From Erigeron canadensis (taxonomy: Eukaryota > Streptophyta > Magnoliopsida > Asterales > Asteraceae), in NCBI RefSeq assembly GCF_010389155.1, contig NC_057765.1, forward strand, positions 1,736,001-1,800,000: a DNA stretch of 64,000 nucleotides, in the 5' to 3' direction. Positions within the stretch are counted from its first letter, which is position 1. Every line of letters begins with the position of its first letter. Made by a program: the position numbers and the translations under genes. The notes under the pieces were generated by a model that saw only the letters and a list, made by a program, of their open reading frames with translations, was not told the origin of the DNA and did not search any database. This document shows positions 24,691 through 37,401 of this stretch, one piece after another.

Positions 24691-25613
24691 TGTCCCTTTA
24701 TTGGCAAGTTTTGGTAAAACTTGATTCCCCCCTCCCAGCCCCCACCCACACGGCCACAAACTCACACACACACACAATTGGTTTACTTTGGTAAATTTTA
24801 GTAAGGCCACGTGTCACTATTTCATTGGTTGAAAATTGATTCCAAAAGCTAAAAATTGATACTACAACCTTTCCCTTAAAGGTTTGGTTGCATAAAAATA
24901 AAAAAAATTTGATCTTTCTTGTTTTTGATGGAGTTTTCTAATTATTTTAATACAAACCAATATATTCATGTAATACTCACCTTTATCTTAATTTAAGAGG
25001 AGAACAAAAACATACACCTAAAAGTACTTGGTGGCTTAGAGTTATCTCTATCATCGTAAGAGAATTGCCAGCAAGTACTCTTCTAACCATAACTCATTTA
25101 ATATACAAGATTAACCCTTCCATAACTTTATACTTAAACAAACCAACCTAAACATGACACGTTTATTAAGCTTCATGATCATGTCGATGTGGTTTATAGA
25201 TCTAACTATTTTGATTCCAATTCAAACTTTATTTATTTCTGAACCGATTCATGTAATGTGCTTGTTAGATTAATGAGATTTTAAACAAGTCGAGAAAGAA
25301 AAAAAATTATCATTTCCGTCTACAATTATCCCAAAATATCAAACAATATTTTCCATTTCAGTTGGTTCGAATCAAGTTAAACAATCACTCAAAATCTATA
25401 TACCAAATTGAAACCCAAATGTGTTACATAAACTTATATACCAAAATACATGCTAGGGATGAAATATTGGGAGCCCATTTTGTGCACAATGTTTCAAATC
25501 CCGAATGAGCCCAGACAAAACCAAACTTACAAAAAGTGCTAGAATGTAGATAGATTATAGATATAGATAGATACAGATAGTTGTAATAGAACGTTACTAT
25601 TATTACTAGGTAG

Positions 25614-25625
25614 TATATATATATA
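25614..25625 (+). promoter_or_regulatory. Candidate TATA box of the MLK kinase gene
   Basis: TATATATATATAA precedes a C/A-rich leader (cacatacacatatacac) that then becomes pyrimidine-rich, as in plant 5' UTRs. The leader ends at an AG|GTATAA donor at 25902/25903, so transcription would start near 25650. TATA runs are common here, so this is an inference. Confidence 0.45.
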
Positions 25626-25902
25626 ATCTCACACATACACATATACACCCACCACCGTCATCGTTTGTTTTTCTCATCTTTACTCATCCATCCATTCATT
25701 CATATTCATTCATTTCATTTCACACACATATATATACCTATAGATAGATATAGAAATAAATATATATATACAAACCAACCCAACTCCCATATTTTCCATT
25801 GATCAAAATTCCATTTTTTTTTATTTAAAGTTCGAGTCTTTTCAGATTTCTTTATAATTTTATTATATACCCACATCATATTTTCAATTATTTTATCCAA
25901 AG

Positions 25903-27551
25903 GTATAATCTTTTTTTGATTTTACTCTGTTTATGTGCATTGATGGTTTATGCTTTTGATCATCTTTTTGTTATTATATATCTGTGTTTCTTGGGCGATC
26001 CTTATTGTTTTATATCTATGTATTCTTTTTTTGTAATATTATATAATAAAGCAGTCTTTTTTTTTTTTTTTTGATGATGATGAAGTTAACTGTAAGTTGT
26101 TTCTTTGATTAATATGAGAAATTGAAATAGAGATGTGTTCAGATTGATGATCAGTTATTGTTTTTATGATTTTTTTTTGATCAATAAAATATATATAAAG
26201 GCATGAGTTTTTGTTATTTGATTTACTTTATATTTTATATGTGAAACAATTGTGATTAGCATATAGATTTTTAGGATTTGTGTTGCCTATAGAAAGTTTA
26301 CTTTAAGAGTTTATGTGTAACTGTTGTAGTTAGCATATCCGTTTATTTGATTCGTTGTCATTATTCATTTGTTGTTCAAGAGCTCGAGACTCTAGTTTTT
26401 AGCATTAGATTGTCAGGTTTATGGAAGGCAAAAAGTCAAAATTTTTTGACGATATATTGTGTGATATATGTTTTTAAGGGGTATGGTTATAGAGCATGAC
26501 GTGTGCAAAATGTTGTAAGATCAAAGGATTTGGTAAATGTTTCGAGTGTGATATTGTTACGGATGTTGGTTACATGTAATGGTTGTAGTTAGCATATCCT
26601 TGTCTTTGATTCACTATCATTATTCATTTATGTTCATGAGCTTGAGACACTTTGTTTCGTAGGGTTTTATGGAAGAAAAAAAGAATTAAGTTGTAGACGA
26701 TACTTGTATGATATGTTCTTATATGGATGCACAAAACTATGAAGGTTAACGGATTTGATATGAGCATTGCATTGGATCGTATCATTGCTTCTAAACATTA
26801 GAAGCAACATAATGCTATTTATTTTAAATGCGATAAAAGGTCAACATTTAGCAGCGGATCAAGAATAGTTAGAAGAAGCATAAATTAGATAAATGAATGG
26901 TATTTAATGCAAAGTTAGTTCTTAGTACATAGAACACACTGTATTTGGATGTGCATTTTTAAAATGAGTATGAAAGGTTAGAACGAGATAAATAGATGGT
27001 CAGCAGCTTTTATTTAGGGAATACTTGGTAAAGTCACATATATTTCAATCGAAATAATCAGCTTTAATGCACTTCCAAAATATGAAAAAGTTTTTGTACG
27101 GAGTCATTTAATTTAAGATTTTTATATCGTGCTACAAGTTTCGATGAACTGTAGAATGAAGGTGAATGATGTAAACTTGATAAACCCTATTCATTATAAC
27201 TATTGGAATTGGGAATGTGTGATTCTTTTACAGGCATTAGCAAAAGGACATTTTCTCTGAGCAACGCCAAATAGACTTTAAAGCTCGTAGTTGTGTTGTG
27301 CTATAATCTGTCATAAAGATGTTTAGATGTGCATTCCTTGTTAAAGAGTATAGCGTAAAAGATATACAAATTGAATTCAAAGAAGGAAAAAGAAATAAGT
27401 ATGTGTTGTGTTAACCCACACGCATACACCTACGTTTATACATACCTTGATTCAATTACTTAAAAAGTTGCTTGATGTGAATGTCCGCTATGTAGATATG
27501 TTGTTTGAAGCTTTCTGAGGTCCGGGCATATTTGTTTGTGCATGGAAGAAG
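25903..27551 (+). other. Inferred 5' UTR intron region of the kinase gene, with internal duplication
   Basis: A donor AG|GTATAATC at 25903 opens a T-rich stretch typical of plant leader introns. The acceptor upstream of the ATG at 27552 is not certain: candidate AGs lie near 27233 and 27521. Within it, 26322-26573 and 26581-26790 are imperfect copies of each other, sharing 'gttgtagttagcatatcc', 'cattattcattt' and 'gagcttgagac'/'gagctcgagac'. Confidence 0.5.
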
Positions 27552-30500
27552 ATGCCGGATTTGAGACGTGGAGTTCGTCAAGCTAAAAAAGTCATAAACG
27601 TTGATAATGATGATGTTGTTGTAGCTCCTACTCCTCGTCGTGGGACTCGCAGAGGCAAAGCTCAAGCCCCAAAAGCACCGGTTCCAATGCCGAGAGCAGC
27701 AGGCAGAGGTCGAGGAGGTAGAGCAATAGATCAAGATAAGAAGGCTGAGATATTTGGTGGACGTGGGCCCCAATTGAATTTGGATGTGGCACTTCGTGAT
27801 CAATTGGTTGTGGGTAAAGCTGCAGAAGTTTTGGCTGCCCATGCCGAGGAGGAAGGAAGCACGAGCCCCGTTCCCGAAAGAGTATTATCTCTATTTCTAT
27901 TTTTATTTGATTCTTAATTGATCTCGTTGGAACACATTAGGTCTTTTTTTAATGCTTTCAGTGGAAAAGATCTCTTTCATAAAAATGTTTACATATCTGC
28001 TTGCTCTTCATAAATGTATTTTGTGGAGTACTTTGAATTAGACACTTGATATGTTAAACAAAGCTGGGAAAAACAAATAAAATACTCCAAATATTAGAAG
28101 GATAGAAAGCATTTATTAGAGGTGCCATAACCGGCGGGTATTTAACTTCTCTAAATGGCTTTAGCTCTAAACTTGTAATATCATATGTATCGGTTTGGGT
28201 TGACCTTTTAACAGAAATTTGTTCATCCTTCAATGACTGATTAAAGTGATAGGTGTTATTTTGCAAACCAGTATTTACTAATCAATAATTTGTTCTTGTA
28301 AATCAATTTAAGAGCTGTAAGCATTCAAATAACAGTTTGGGTGACATTCATCTTGCTCAATTGTGACACGTTTAAATTTTTAACAAATTATTTAATTCTC
28401 CATTTGAAATAAACTAAATTGATCCGTTTTCAAGTGAACTGGATGAAAACTTGTAGTTGCTACATCTAGTATCTTTTCATCAAGCCAGGGTATCTACTAT
28501 TTGTTTATTTGTCTTTATTAACCGTTATGGTTTTGCATACTCTATCAGGTGCAGGTTGGGAATTCCCCTGCGTACAAGTTAGAGAGAAAGTTAGGTAAAG
28601 GAGGCTTTGGTCAAGTGTATGTAGGTAGAAGGGTCACAGGTGGTTCAGGGAACTCAGGGGTTGATGCTCTTGAGGTACATACTAGCTTTTTTCATACATG
28701 AATTGCAAAATACGCATTCATTTTTTTAGTTTTCATTTTAGTTATGTTTTTTAACTGAACTAAATTTATTGAGTGTTGGACATCGGTATAGGTTGCTTTG
28801 AAGTTGGAGCATCGGAATGGAAAGGGATGTAATTATGGTCCTCCTTATGAGTGGCAAGTTTATAGGTAAGTATTTACTTCTGTTAGAGGGTGGCAGTTTA
28901 CGTGTAATTGATCAGTCTGTGCTGTGTGATTGTGTTCTACTTTAAATTGGTCAACTTTAGAACTTTAGTTGAAAGACTATAGGTCCTATGGTCTGCGTGA
29001 CGCTTACTATCAATCAACACAACTTTCTATAGCTTTATTCGAAGAATCTGATCATTATTATTAATAATTTTGTTTTTTGATCATAATAAAACGTCAATTA
29101 TTTCTAGAGTTTTTCTAAAAAAAATTGGACAGTGTGTGCGTCCACCTGAACTGTTTTGGCTGGTAGTATAAATGATCTGTTTCAGACCGAACCTGTCTTG
29201 AGATGTCATCCATCCTGCCCAATCCGTCAATTCTTTAACTTCTAGTTTTTGTTTTACACTTCTTAAATCAAGTTAATTACTAATTTAGTTTTCTTGTGAT
29301 GTATTTTTGTTCTTGTGAAGTACTCTCAATGGTTGTTATGGACTTCCAATGGTCCATTACAAAGGACGCCAAGGAGATTATTATATTCTTGTGAGTTCTC
29401 CACCTTTTTTCTTGTCTCTTCTTTTTTTTTTCCACGCTGTCTAAAACATCTAAAACATTCGTATATGTGCTTTAGGTTATGGACAAGTTAGGCCCGAGTT
29501 TGTGGGATGTTTGGAACTCTAGCAACCAGAGGTAGAAAGGTTACCGTTTTGTATACAAATTTTATAGATGAAGTGTGTGTAAAATTATATTTTCTCGCTT
29601 TTGGCAGCCTCTCTGAAGAAATGGTTGCTTGCATAGCCGTGGAGTCTCTATCGATACTAGAGCAACTTCACTTAAAAGGGTACATCCAAGCCATATTTAC
29701 TTAAATAAGCTGATCTGTATTATGTTGTTTTTTTTAGTGGAGTAAACAAGTAAAATAATAGGAAGTAGTTCAAACAGAAGTATGCCAAATGCTTGTAATG
29801 GTCATATGGGCCTAAAGTCGCTCAAACTTATATTGAATGCAAGAACCTACTAAAGGCGTGTTCAACAAAATATTAAATCATTACTGAAAACGGTAGGTTT
29901 TGTAGTCGCATCAGACACAACCATTATTACCTGAAGTTCACAAAGAATGGTTCATGTCAATGAGACCTTCCCAGGCTTGAACGCAATCTGCCCATCCTAC
30001 TCATTGTCATCCGAGGTAAATTTGTTTCATAAGTATAGAGTATCTGACGGCTTGTTATTCTTTCTCAGTTTTGTGCATGGAGATGTGAAGCCGGAAAATT
30101 TTTTACTTGGTCAACCCGGGACATCCAACGAGAAAAAGTTGTATTTGGTTGATCTTGGTTTAGGTATATATATCTATTACTCTATTAAGATTTTTGCTTT
30201 TTGGATGAAAATAAGGCTTTTAAGGGGTACAATACACTCACTTTCATTTCAGCTTCAAAATGGAGGGATACGTCCTCAGGTGATCATGTTGAGTATGACC
30301 AAAAGCCTGATGTTTTCAGGTAATTTCCATTTGTCTTCGATAAAATTTCCAGTAGCTACTAACTATTTTTGGCATTTATATTATTATCAATTTTCTTGTA
30401 ATTGCATTGACGAATATCATTAATGACTTCAATTGATGAATCAATTTAATTTTTTTGCTAAATGTCCAGCATTTAGAAGGATCAACTACTAAATACGAAA

Positions 30501-33500
30501 ACCTTGCAATTATCAGTAAGACAAGTAGTTTCGGTGCCATTGGCAAAGATTTTCTTTTTCAATATGACCCGTAACTCACTTGATGGCTATATGCTTCTTA
30601 TATTAGTTCTAATATTTAAGAAAATGCAACTGTTCAAATATAAATACTTGTGCTTTTGGTAAGTAACTATTAAAATGAGCCAAGACTTCTTATATGGTAT
30701 ATATATATATATAGTATTTATATTTGCTTACATTCTTTTATGGTTATTTTGCTAAAAGAAATGTTGCAATACTTGTGCTTTTGGTATTAAAAATGAGTCA
30801 AGACTTCTTATATGGTATATATATAGTATTTATATTTGCTTACATTCTTTTATGGTTATTTTGCTAAAAGAAATGTTGCAATTACTTCAATAGGGGGACA
30901 GTTCGCTACGCAAGTGTACATGCCCATTTAGGGAGGACTGGAAGCAGAAGAGATGACCTTGAATCATTGGCTTATACATTAATCTTTCTCCTTAAAGGAA
31001 AACTTCCATGGCAAGGTTTTATTGTGAGTTTCATTCTGTCCTGTCGTCTACTTATACATGTTTTCATGTTGAAAACGGCCCACTCAATTAGTTTGAAACA
31101 ATGTTTAAAACCAGGATTTTTAGTTAAACTGGTCAAGCCACTGGTCCTGGTTCAATCGATCTAATTTTATATTCATTTTACCTTTTCCAAATAAACCTAT
31201 ACAAGTGGTGCAAGTGTGGATCAAAATGAAATGTAAGCTATAAAACAAGGCTATATATAAACAACCACCTAATTACACGTCAAACAGTAACAATCAACTA
31301 AAAAACAATAACAATTACTAAGAGTTTAATGTGTATACAAATTACATGTATACAAATTACACAAACTACATAATGAAATACACAAACTACTATAAACTTC
31401 AAAACAATATTTTGAAGAATTACACAAACTACATAATCAAATACAAATATCATTTACATGAGTAAATATATAATTACACTAAAGGTTGGTATAAAAATAA
31501 GGCTTTTTTATTCTTTTTAAAAGAAGGGGGAAAACCGGTTTGAAATAGTTCTGGGTCAAACCGGTTCAACTGGAAACCAGGAGTGGTCTTTGAAAACGGG
31601 CCAAACCCAAAAACTGGGCGTTATTGAACCGGTCATTCAACCGGTTCCAGGTTAACTTAAATCAACCGTCCGGGTTGACCGGGCTTTTAAAACATTGGTT
31701 TGGAATAAGTGTTTGTTGTTACCAAGTTGTAGAGGTGTCCGGGTTTTTGCATTTTGAAATTGTTTATCAACTTAGCAGATGTGCACCTGTACAGTATTAC
31801 ATAATTACTTTTATATTGCATATCCCAATACCTAATAAATTATATTTCGAAAATCATGGAATACATTATTTTTGGGTATTATTTTGTGACAATTTTTTTT
31901 GTGGCAGGGTGAAAACAAAGGGTTTCTTGTTTGTAAAAAGAAGATGGCAACTTCTCCTGATCTTCTTTGTTATTTTTGTCCTCCACCCTTCAAACAATTT
32001 CTTGAAGTAGTGACCAACATGAAATTTGATGAAGAACCTAATTACTCGAAGCTTATTGCATTGTTTGAAAACTGCCTTGTTTCTAGTGCATCTTTGCGCC
32101 CACTTAAAATAGATGGCGCCTTAAAGGTATGTCTTGCATCATTGGATCGTATTTTAGTACCGGAGGCTATTCCAACGTAATTTAGTACAGTTGGCAGTTT
32201 CGACCTAGTTATCTCTTAACTGGTCAAATGGCTTTGCCATGTTAAAGGTTTTATAATGTACAAAAACTCTTAATGTTTTTTATTTAAAATTTTAGTTCTT
32301 GTAATGATATTCGACACCCCAATTATCCGTTAAAAAAAGAACTTTGGATAAAAAGCGTTTTAGGTCAACTCAATATGAACCATACTGAATTTTTACCTAT
32401 TTACATAAACCTGCTTTGACTCGGTACATGCCCCGCTCATTATTCCACTGCTAATCTTCTGTAATCGATCATTTTAATCTTAGCAGGATTTTGAGGTAAT
32501 GTCAGTTGTTTTTGTGTTCCATAGGTGGGACAAAAGAGGGGAAGGTTGGTTACTGATTTAGAAGACGCTCAGCCTAGAAAGAAAATCAGGCTAGGCACTC
32601 CGGCTAATCAGTGGATTTCCGTTTATTCTTCAAGACCACCAATGAAGCAAAGGTATAATGACCTCACATTTTTTTTCTAAATACTTTGTAGGTTAAGTTT
32701 TTCTATTATATTTACTATCAAAATATCAATAATGAAATACAGGGTTGATTGTATACAATAGCAACGGAATATAGGCCAATCTCCATCTGAAGTTGTAATT
32801 CAAAATAGTACCTAAGAGTTTATTGAACTATAATGATATCTGCATTATCTTATCACAATATAATGGTCAAGTTAGCTATGTTGGTACCCTGCTTTAGCAT
32901 AGTCTGATTAACATTAAATTATGTTGTTATGTCTTGCCAAAGGGTATATTGCCTTAAACGAGGCTTGACCTTAAGTATCCCTATTGTGTGCGTTCCGTAA
33001 GGGTAACAGATGCTTTATCTTAGTATATGCTCAAAGGATGTCTATGGCTCAATCCCTGCCAGCTTCTATTCCTTGGGTAGCCTTTGCCTTTCACAAAAAA
33101 TCATAAATTACCGAACTTTATGTGGCTAACAAACTGTATTTTATGGTATGTAATTTTTGGCTATGGTATATTTAGTAGTACTGTGAGATAGTATTTACAA
33201 TCATTATTAGGGATAATCTTAGTTAACTACTACTTGTTTGATGTAGTCTTATTCAGATAAAAATATTAGAACATTTCAAATACTTATTTTTTTTGTTAAC
33301 TTGAATTTTTCCTATAAATTTATCCTTGTTTTACTCAGTTTTAAGTTTTAAATTCTAGGTACTACTACAATGTGATGGATGCACGACTTCATCAGCATGT
33401 GGAAAAAGGGAAAACCGATGGTCTCTTTGTTAGTTGTGTAGCCTCTGCCCAGAATCTATGGGCGGTGGTCATGGATGCTGGAACAGGGTTCACTTCACAA

Positions 33501-35913
33501 GTTTACGAGATTTCCCCTGTATTTCTACGCAAGGTAATCCTTATGTCACATGTCTTCCGTCATGTGCTCATGGTGAGGGAACTTGCAACTCGGACTCCCT
33601 TTGGCGGAGGGCCGAGGTAAGAGTTATTGGCTACTTGGGGAGTAACCAGTGCAAGATATTTATATATATTATATTAGTTAATAGTATTTTTGAAATTTAT
33701 ATGTAATACAAACTTAGTAATAGACTAGAAACTTTAATCTTATACATGATTGTTTACAAGCATAAACATAATACTTCAAATTTCAAACATATAATACTTA
33801 GAAAAGGTACTGTTTTCTGTGATGACGATGAATCTTTGGAAGTGAGGTTGTAATAGGCTGGAAAGTAGAAAGGAAAAGAAAAGGTACGGTTTCGTGTAAT
33901 GGGAGAGCGCCCCACCCCCAAAAGGGTTTTATTGGAATTTGTTTTTTCAAAAAAGTTCGGTCCGAGCTGACCCGATTTGCCGGATTCCTCAGACCTTGCC
34001 TGTAGACCTAATTTTTTCCGATCGAGTGAGGAAAGTGCTCTCGGCTGGGCACCGAGTCATCACTTCTCCTCGAGGAATCGACTGAGTTTTGCAACCCTAC
34101 ATGTGCTTTTCAAGATACAATATGCCAGAAATGGGTTGGTTGGGTTGGATAATGGGTCCAAAAGGGGAGTTTTGGAGTGGCCGGGTTGACATAAAATACA
34201 TTTTCTCCACGATATTCTCTCTCTCTCTTTTTTTTTTAATGAATAACCGGTCATATATGATTACAAAGATGACATTTTTATACTTAATAATATCCCCTTT
34301 TTTCTTCTAATAAAATGTTATGATGTCTTATGTTTCATCAAAACACACTTTTGGCCCACCTCTTTGACCTTTATAGTTTTTTTTTTTTTTTAATATTCTG
34401 TCTATTTGACATGTTAGAAAAGCGTAACCCAATTTGGTTGAAATGTTTTACCTTTATGATACACAGTTGTATTCATTTCCTTTCTACATCTATCTTAGGA
34501 GTGGATAATGGAACAGTGGGAGAAGAACTATTATATTACATCACTGGCGGGAGCATCAAATGGAAGTGCCTTGGTTGTAATGTCCAAGGGTAAGCTCTGC
34601 TTATTTTGTAATATGTTTAGAATTAAAGTTTAGCTAGGAGTTTATTAATTTGAAGTTAGAAAATCACCCTGGTATCTGGATGAGTTGATGGTTTCTTGTA
34701 TTTGCTTCTCTATAGGGACAACATATACGCAACAGTCATACAAAGTAAGTGACATATTTCCATTCAAGTGGATCAACAAGAAATGGAAGGAAGGCTTTCT
34801 GGTCACCTCAATGACCACTGCAGGTAATAGGTGGGGCATCGTGATGTCTCGTGATGCAAGTTATACTAATCAGGTATTTTTCAACTTTTATATGTAGTTT
34901 ATATAAATGTATGACTGCTAATGTTTGAGCTACTACCCTTTAAATGTAAAGTAAGCGAGTTTGTGGACCTCAAATTGAATCTTGTCAAGGGGCATCTGTT
35001 TTTAATGTGACTAGAATTGTACCGTGCAATTGCGGGGATGGTTTTAAGTAAACCAAATTTAAATTTCAAATAAGAAATTCTAAGTGTGTTCAAAATGCAT
35101 TAGGCCTTATAATTTCTTAAAGCAATATTGTTTTAGTTTATTATTGCTTATATACCTGGCTATAAGTCTTGGATAAAAAGGGCATTAGTCAGACTTGGCT
35201 CGTATTGACTGGTTTGAAATGTTAACTGCTGTTATGCTAAACTTCAAAGTTGATTAAGTCATAATAATAACTTTAGAACATTGAAATGTCTCTTGATTTT
35301 CTGGAACTACGGAAGTGGCCAACTGGGTAATCTTAACATGAAAAGTCCCCAAATATATAGTACGTTGTGAATGGAGTTTGTGTACCTGACATGTATTTTA
35401 TAGGTGGTGGAACTTGATTTTCTGTATCCTAGCGAAGGGATTCATAGAAGATGGGAAAACGGCTACCGGATCACAGCGGCTGCAGCAACCGAAGATCAAG
35501 CTGCTTTCATACTGAGTACATCGAAGAGGAGATTACAAGATGTCACTCAAGAAACTCTCCGGACTTCTGCTTTTCCTGGCACCCATGTAAAGGTAATATT
35601 TCCCGTTATACGTAATTAGGATCTTTATTAACTAGTAACAGGCTGATGCATAAGAATAACGAAAGTTTAGCATTTTGCTTGACAACACCGACGCTGTGTT
35701 ACATCATTATTTTTCATACCCTGCCGCAACTAAATGTGCATCAATTTGTGCTTCACATTTCTGCTAACTTGCTAAGTTAGTTATCAGATGTTGGTTTTGC
35801 TAAAAGTATCTTGATTGCCTGATTGACTATATTATGGATTTGTAAATTAACAGGAAAAATGGTCAAAGAATTTGTACATAGCAACCATATGTTATGGCAG
35901 AACTGTATCTTGA
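27552..35913 (+). CDS. MLK: Casein kinase 1-like nuclear protein kinase, MLK/PPK family (16 coding exons)
   Basis: Exons: 27552-27881, 28549-28674, 28792-28865, 29321-29390, 29476-29531, 29608-29679, 30069-30163, 30253-30319, 30894-31023, 31908-32126, 32525-32652, 33359-33533, 34499-34589, 34716-34873, 35404-35592, 35854-35913. All junctions keep phase and total 679 residues, close to the usual family length. The basic Arg/Gly-rich N-terminus suggests nuclear entry. The CK1-type domain has the glycine loop GKGGFGQV (126-133), Lys156 in 'VALKLEH', the catalytic 'HGDVKPEN' (246-253) and 'DLGL' (271-274) in place of DFG. Residues beyond about 400 are the family-specific C-terminal region ([34 protein letters not shown]). 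Arabidopsis relatives phosphorylate histone H3 and photoreceptor or clock partners. Which MLK paralogue this is cannot be told by eye. Confidence 0.93.
30644..30882 (+). repeat. MLK: Tandem duplication next to the acceptor of kinase coding exon 9
   Basis: A segment beginning 'atacttgtgcttttggta' occurs at 30644-30768 and 30769-30882. The copies are nearly identical over their last 80 bases; the first carries a longer TA run and a few extra bases near its start. The second copy ends 11 bases before the exon at 30894. The branch-point and polypyrimidine region is therefore partly duplicated. Confidence 0.85.
31091..31705. mobile_element. hAT-like non-autonomous element in kinase intron 9 (body 31099-31697)
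   Basis: The left end caatgtttaaaacc and the reverse complement of the right end (caatgttttaaaagcc) form a terminal inverted repeat. The flanks gtttgaaa (31091-31098) and gtttggaa (31698-31705) are an 8-base duplication with one mismatch. Subterminal regions are rich in 'aaccggtt' and 'ggttgacc' phrases. The 599 bp body has no coding capacity. Confidence 0.75.
33840..34200. repeat. GC-richer foreign-looking block in kinase intron 12
   Basis: Against a very AT-rich intron, this block is GC-rich and has no conserved frame (for example 'gggagagcgccccaccccc' and 'cggctgggcaccgagtc'). It looks like a fragment of a dispersed repeat. I could not find ends or assign a class. Confidence 0.35.
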
Positions 35914-35932
35914 AATTCACAAGTATTTATCG

Positions 35933-36330
35933 GTACGTATGCATACCTTGTCACCTTTAGTTAAGACTTTGTATATGTGTTACAATCCTGATTTTTTATA
36001 ATTGGATCAGTATTTAATGTTTGGATAAATTGATCGTGATTTTGTGATTAAAAGAAATCGCATATCATACCAGCTGTATTAAAAACGTTTCAAGCAAGTT
36101 AAAACTCTGATTAATTTCTTGCCTTATTTTTAAGACTTTTCACTCATACTTCCGTTGCAAATAGTTCTAGTAATCGATATAGTTTCAGAATGACGTACAA
36201 GCTCCTACTCAAAGTATATTGTGTATGGATTAGAATTTGCAGTATATGGTGTCTGAAAAACGTTAATTTGTGTATACGAATGTGATTCTTGCTCTTTCAC
36301 CTTACATCTTTGTCTTTTTTTTGCTTGCAG
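35933..36330 (+). other. MLK: Inferred 3' UTR intron of the kinase gene
   Basis: Nineteen bases after the stop codon there is a strong donor, CG|GTACGTATG, and at 36330 a strong acceptor after a T-tract (tttttttgcttgcag). The sequence beyond 36331 is less AT-rich and runs to about 36770, consistent with a spliced 3' UTR exon. Short frames in it resemble no kinase sequence. Confidence 0.55.
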
Positions 36331-37371
36331 GGCGATCGTTGGCTATCATACAAACTACCATATTCCCTTATGAAAGGGTATATCATATACTCTGGAGCAT
36401 ACTATACAAAACCTGCTCAGTTTGAAGTCATATACTCATCCTGTCTGCTGTCGCCCTGCTCAAAAATGGCCATCAGAAATGTTGAAAATTGTAAATCAAC
36501 AATTCTTATCGCAAAAAAGGAGATACATAATTTATACAACGTCCTTTTTGAAGAACAGAAATGAGCGTCTTTTTTTTTTCTTCTTTTGTGTGGCACCCCT
36601 ACCTCAATCGAGTTTGGTGGCGTGTCTTGATGGTATATTGTCTGTAAACTTATTGTCTAAGCTGCTGGTAAATTGTGTGATGTTGTTACATGACTTAAAA
36701 AAAGTCGGTTTTTTATTTTATCATATTTTTGAAACTTTAAGGTGTGTAACTGTTTGTATGACAAAATGAAAATTATAAAAAAGTTGGAAGAGATTATTAT
36801 TACTATTGATGAAATGGTTTTCACATTTCAAAAAGTTATATGCGTTTTTCCTGATGGTTTGTCAACTTTTTTTAATTTTGAAAGTATGACTTAAAGCAAA
36901 TCAAGATAAAACAATCTTTGCTGATTGTACAAGCCTGATATTATTGACTTCAATCTTTGGTATATTCACCATTTTGACCATTACACCTATGACCTGCCTA
37001 GCTAATGCTACACTTGCGAATATTTCCAATTAATGTTATCGTTTTTTTTTTTCATTCTCTTACCTCATGGTAATATATCAGTTTGTATTTTGTTCATGAG
37101 CATTTGTTTTGAAGTGTACCATTTTTCTTTTAAGAAATTTAGTAAATATGCATAGATTAACAGTAGATGATATTAGAATTCTCAAAAAAACCAAATACCT
37201 CAATCAACACTTAAGTAAGTGTACAAGACAGACAGACTTGACTCCATTACACAAACCGTATGAGTTTTCAAAGTTGGCATAGAAAGTTGAAACATAAGAT
37301 CAAAAAGTTTATAACGAGATTATCTTTCTAAGCACGTTCAAGTTTCTCATCTTTATCCCGAAAACACACAT

Positions 37372-37401
37372 AAACGCGTGCATAGCACGGGTCTACTTCT
37401 A
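37372..37401 (+). mobile_element. Helitron-like 3' terminus
   Basis: A hairpin CGTGC-ATA-GCACG is followed after about ten bases by CTAG|T. This is the hairpin-plus-CTRR form of Helitron 3' ends. The body upstream is AT-rich noncoding; no RepHel protein is visible. Confidence 0.5.

Larger units (their letters stand above)
20737..25613. other. Long AT-rich intergenic region, no gene recognised
   Basis: Nearly 4.9 kb without a credible exon on either strand. The open frames here are short and of low complexity. Visible items are homopolymer A runs, a SINE-like segment near 23.6 kb and a dinucleotide run near 24.67 kb. A more GC-balanced patch at 22660-22800 (around 'gacgtggtatcccccattg') could be a promoter fragment but has no gene attached. 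Confidence 0.6.

Noticed and set aside
24669..24780. TG and CA runs as a possible CRISPR-like or hairpin array
   Set aside because: Ordinary dinucleotide microsatellites; no spacer-repeat structure, and the genome is a plant.
36289..36769. Open frames after the kinase stop
   Set aside because: No conserved protein features; better explained as spliced 3' UTR.
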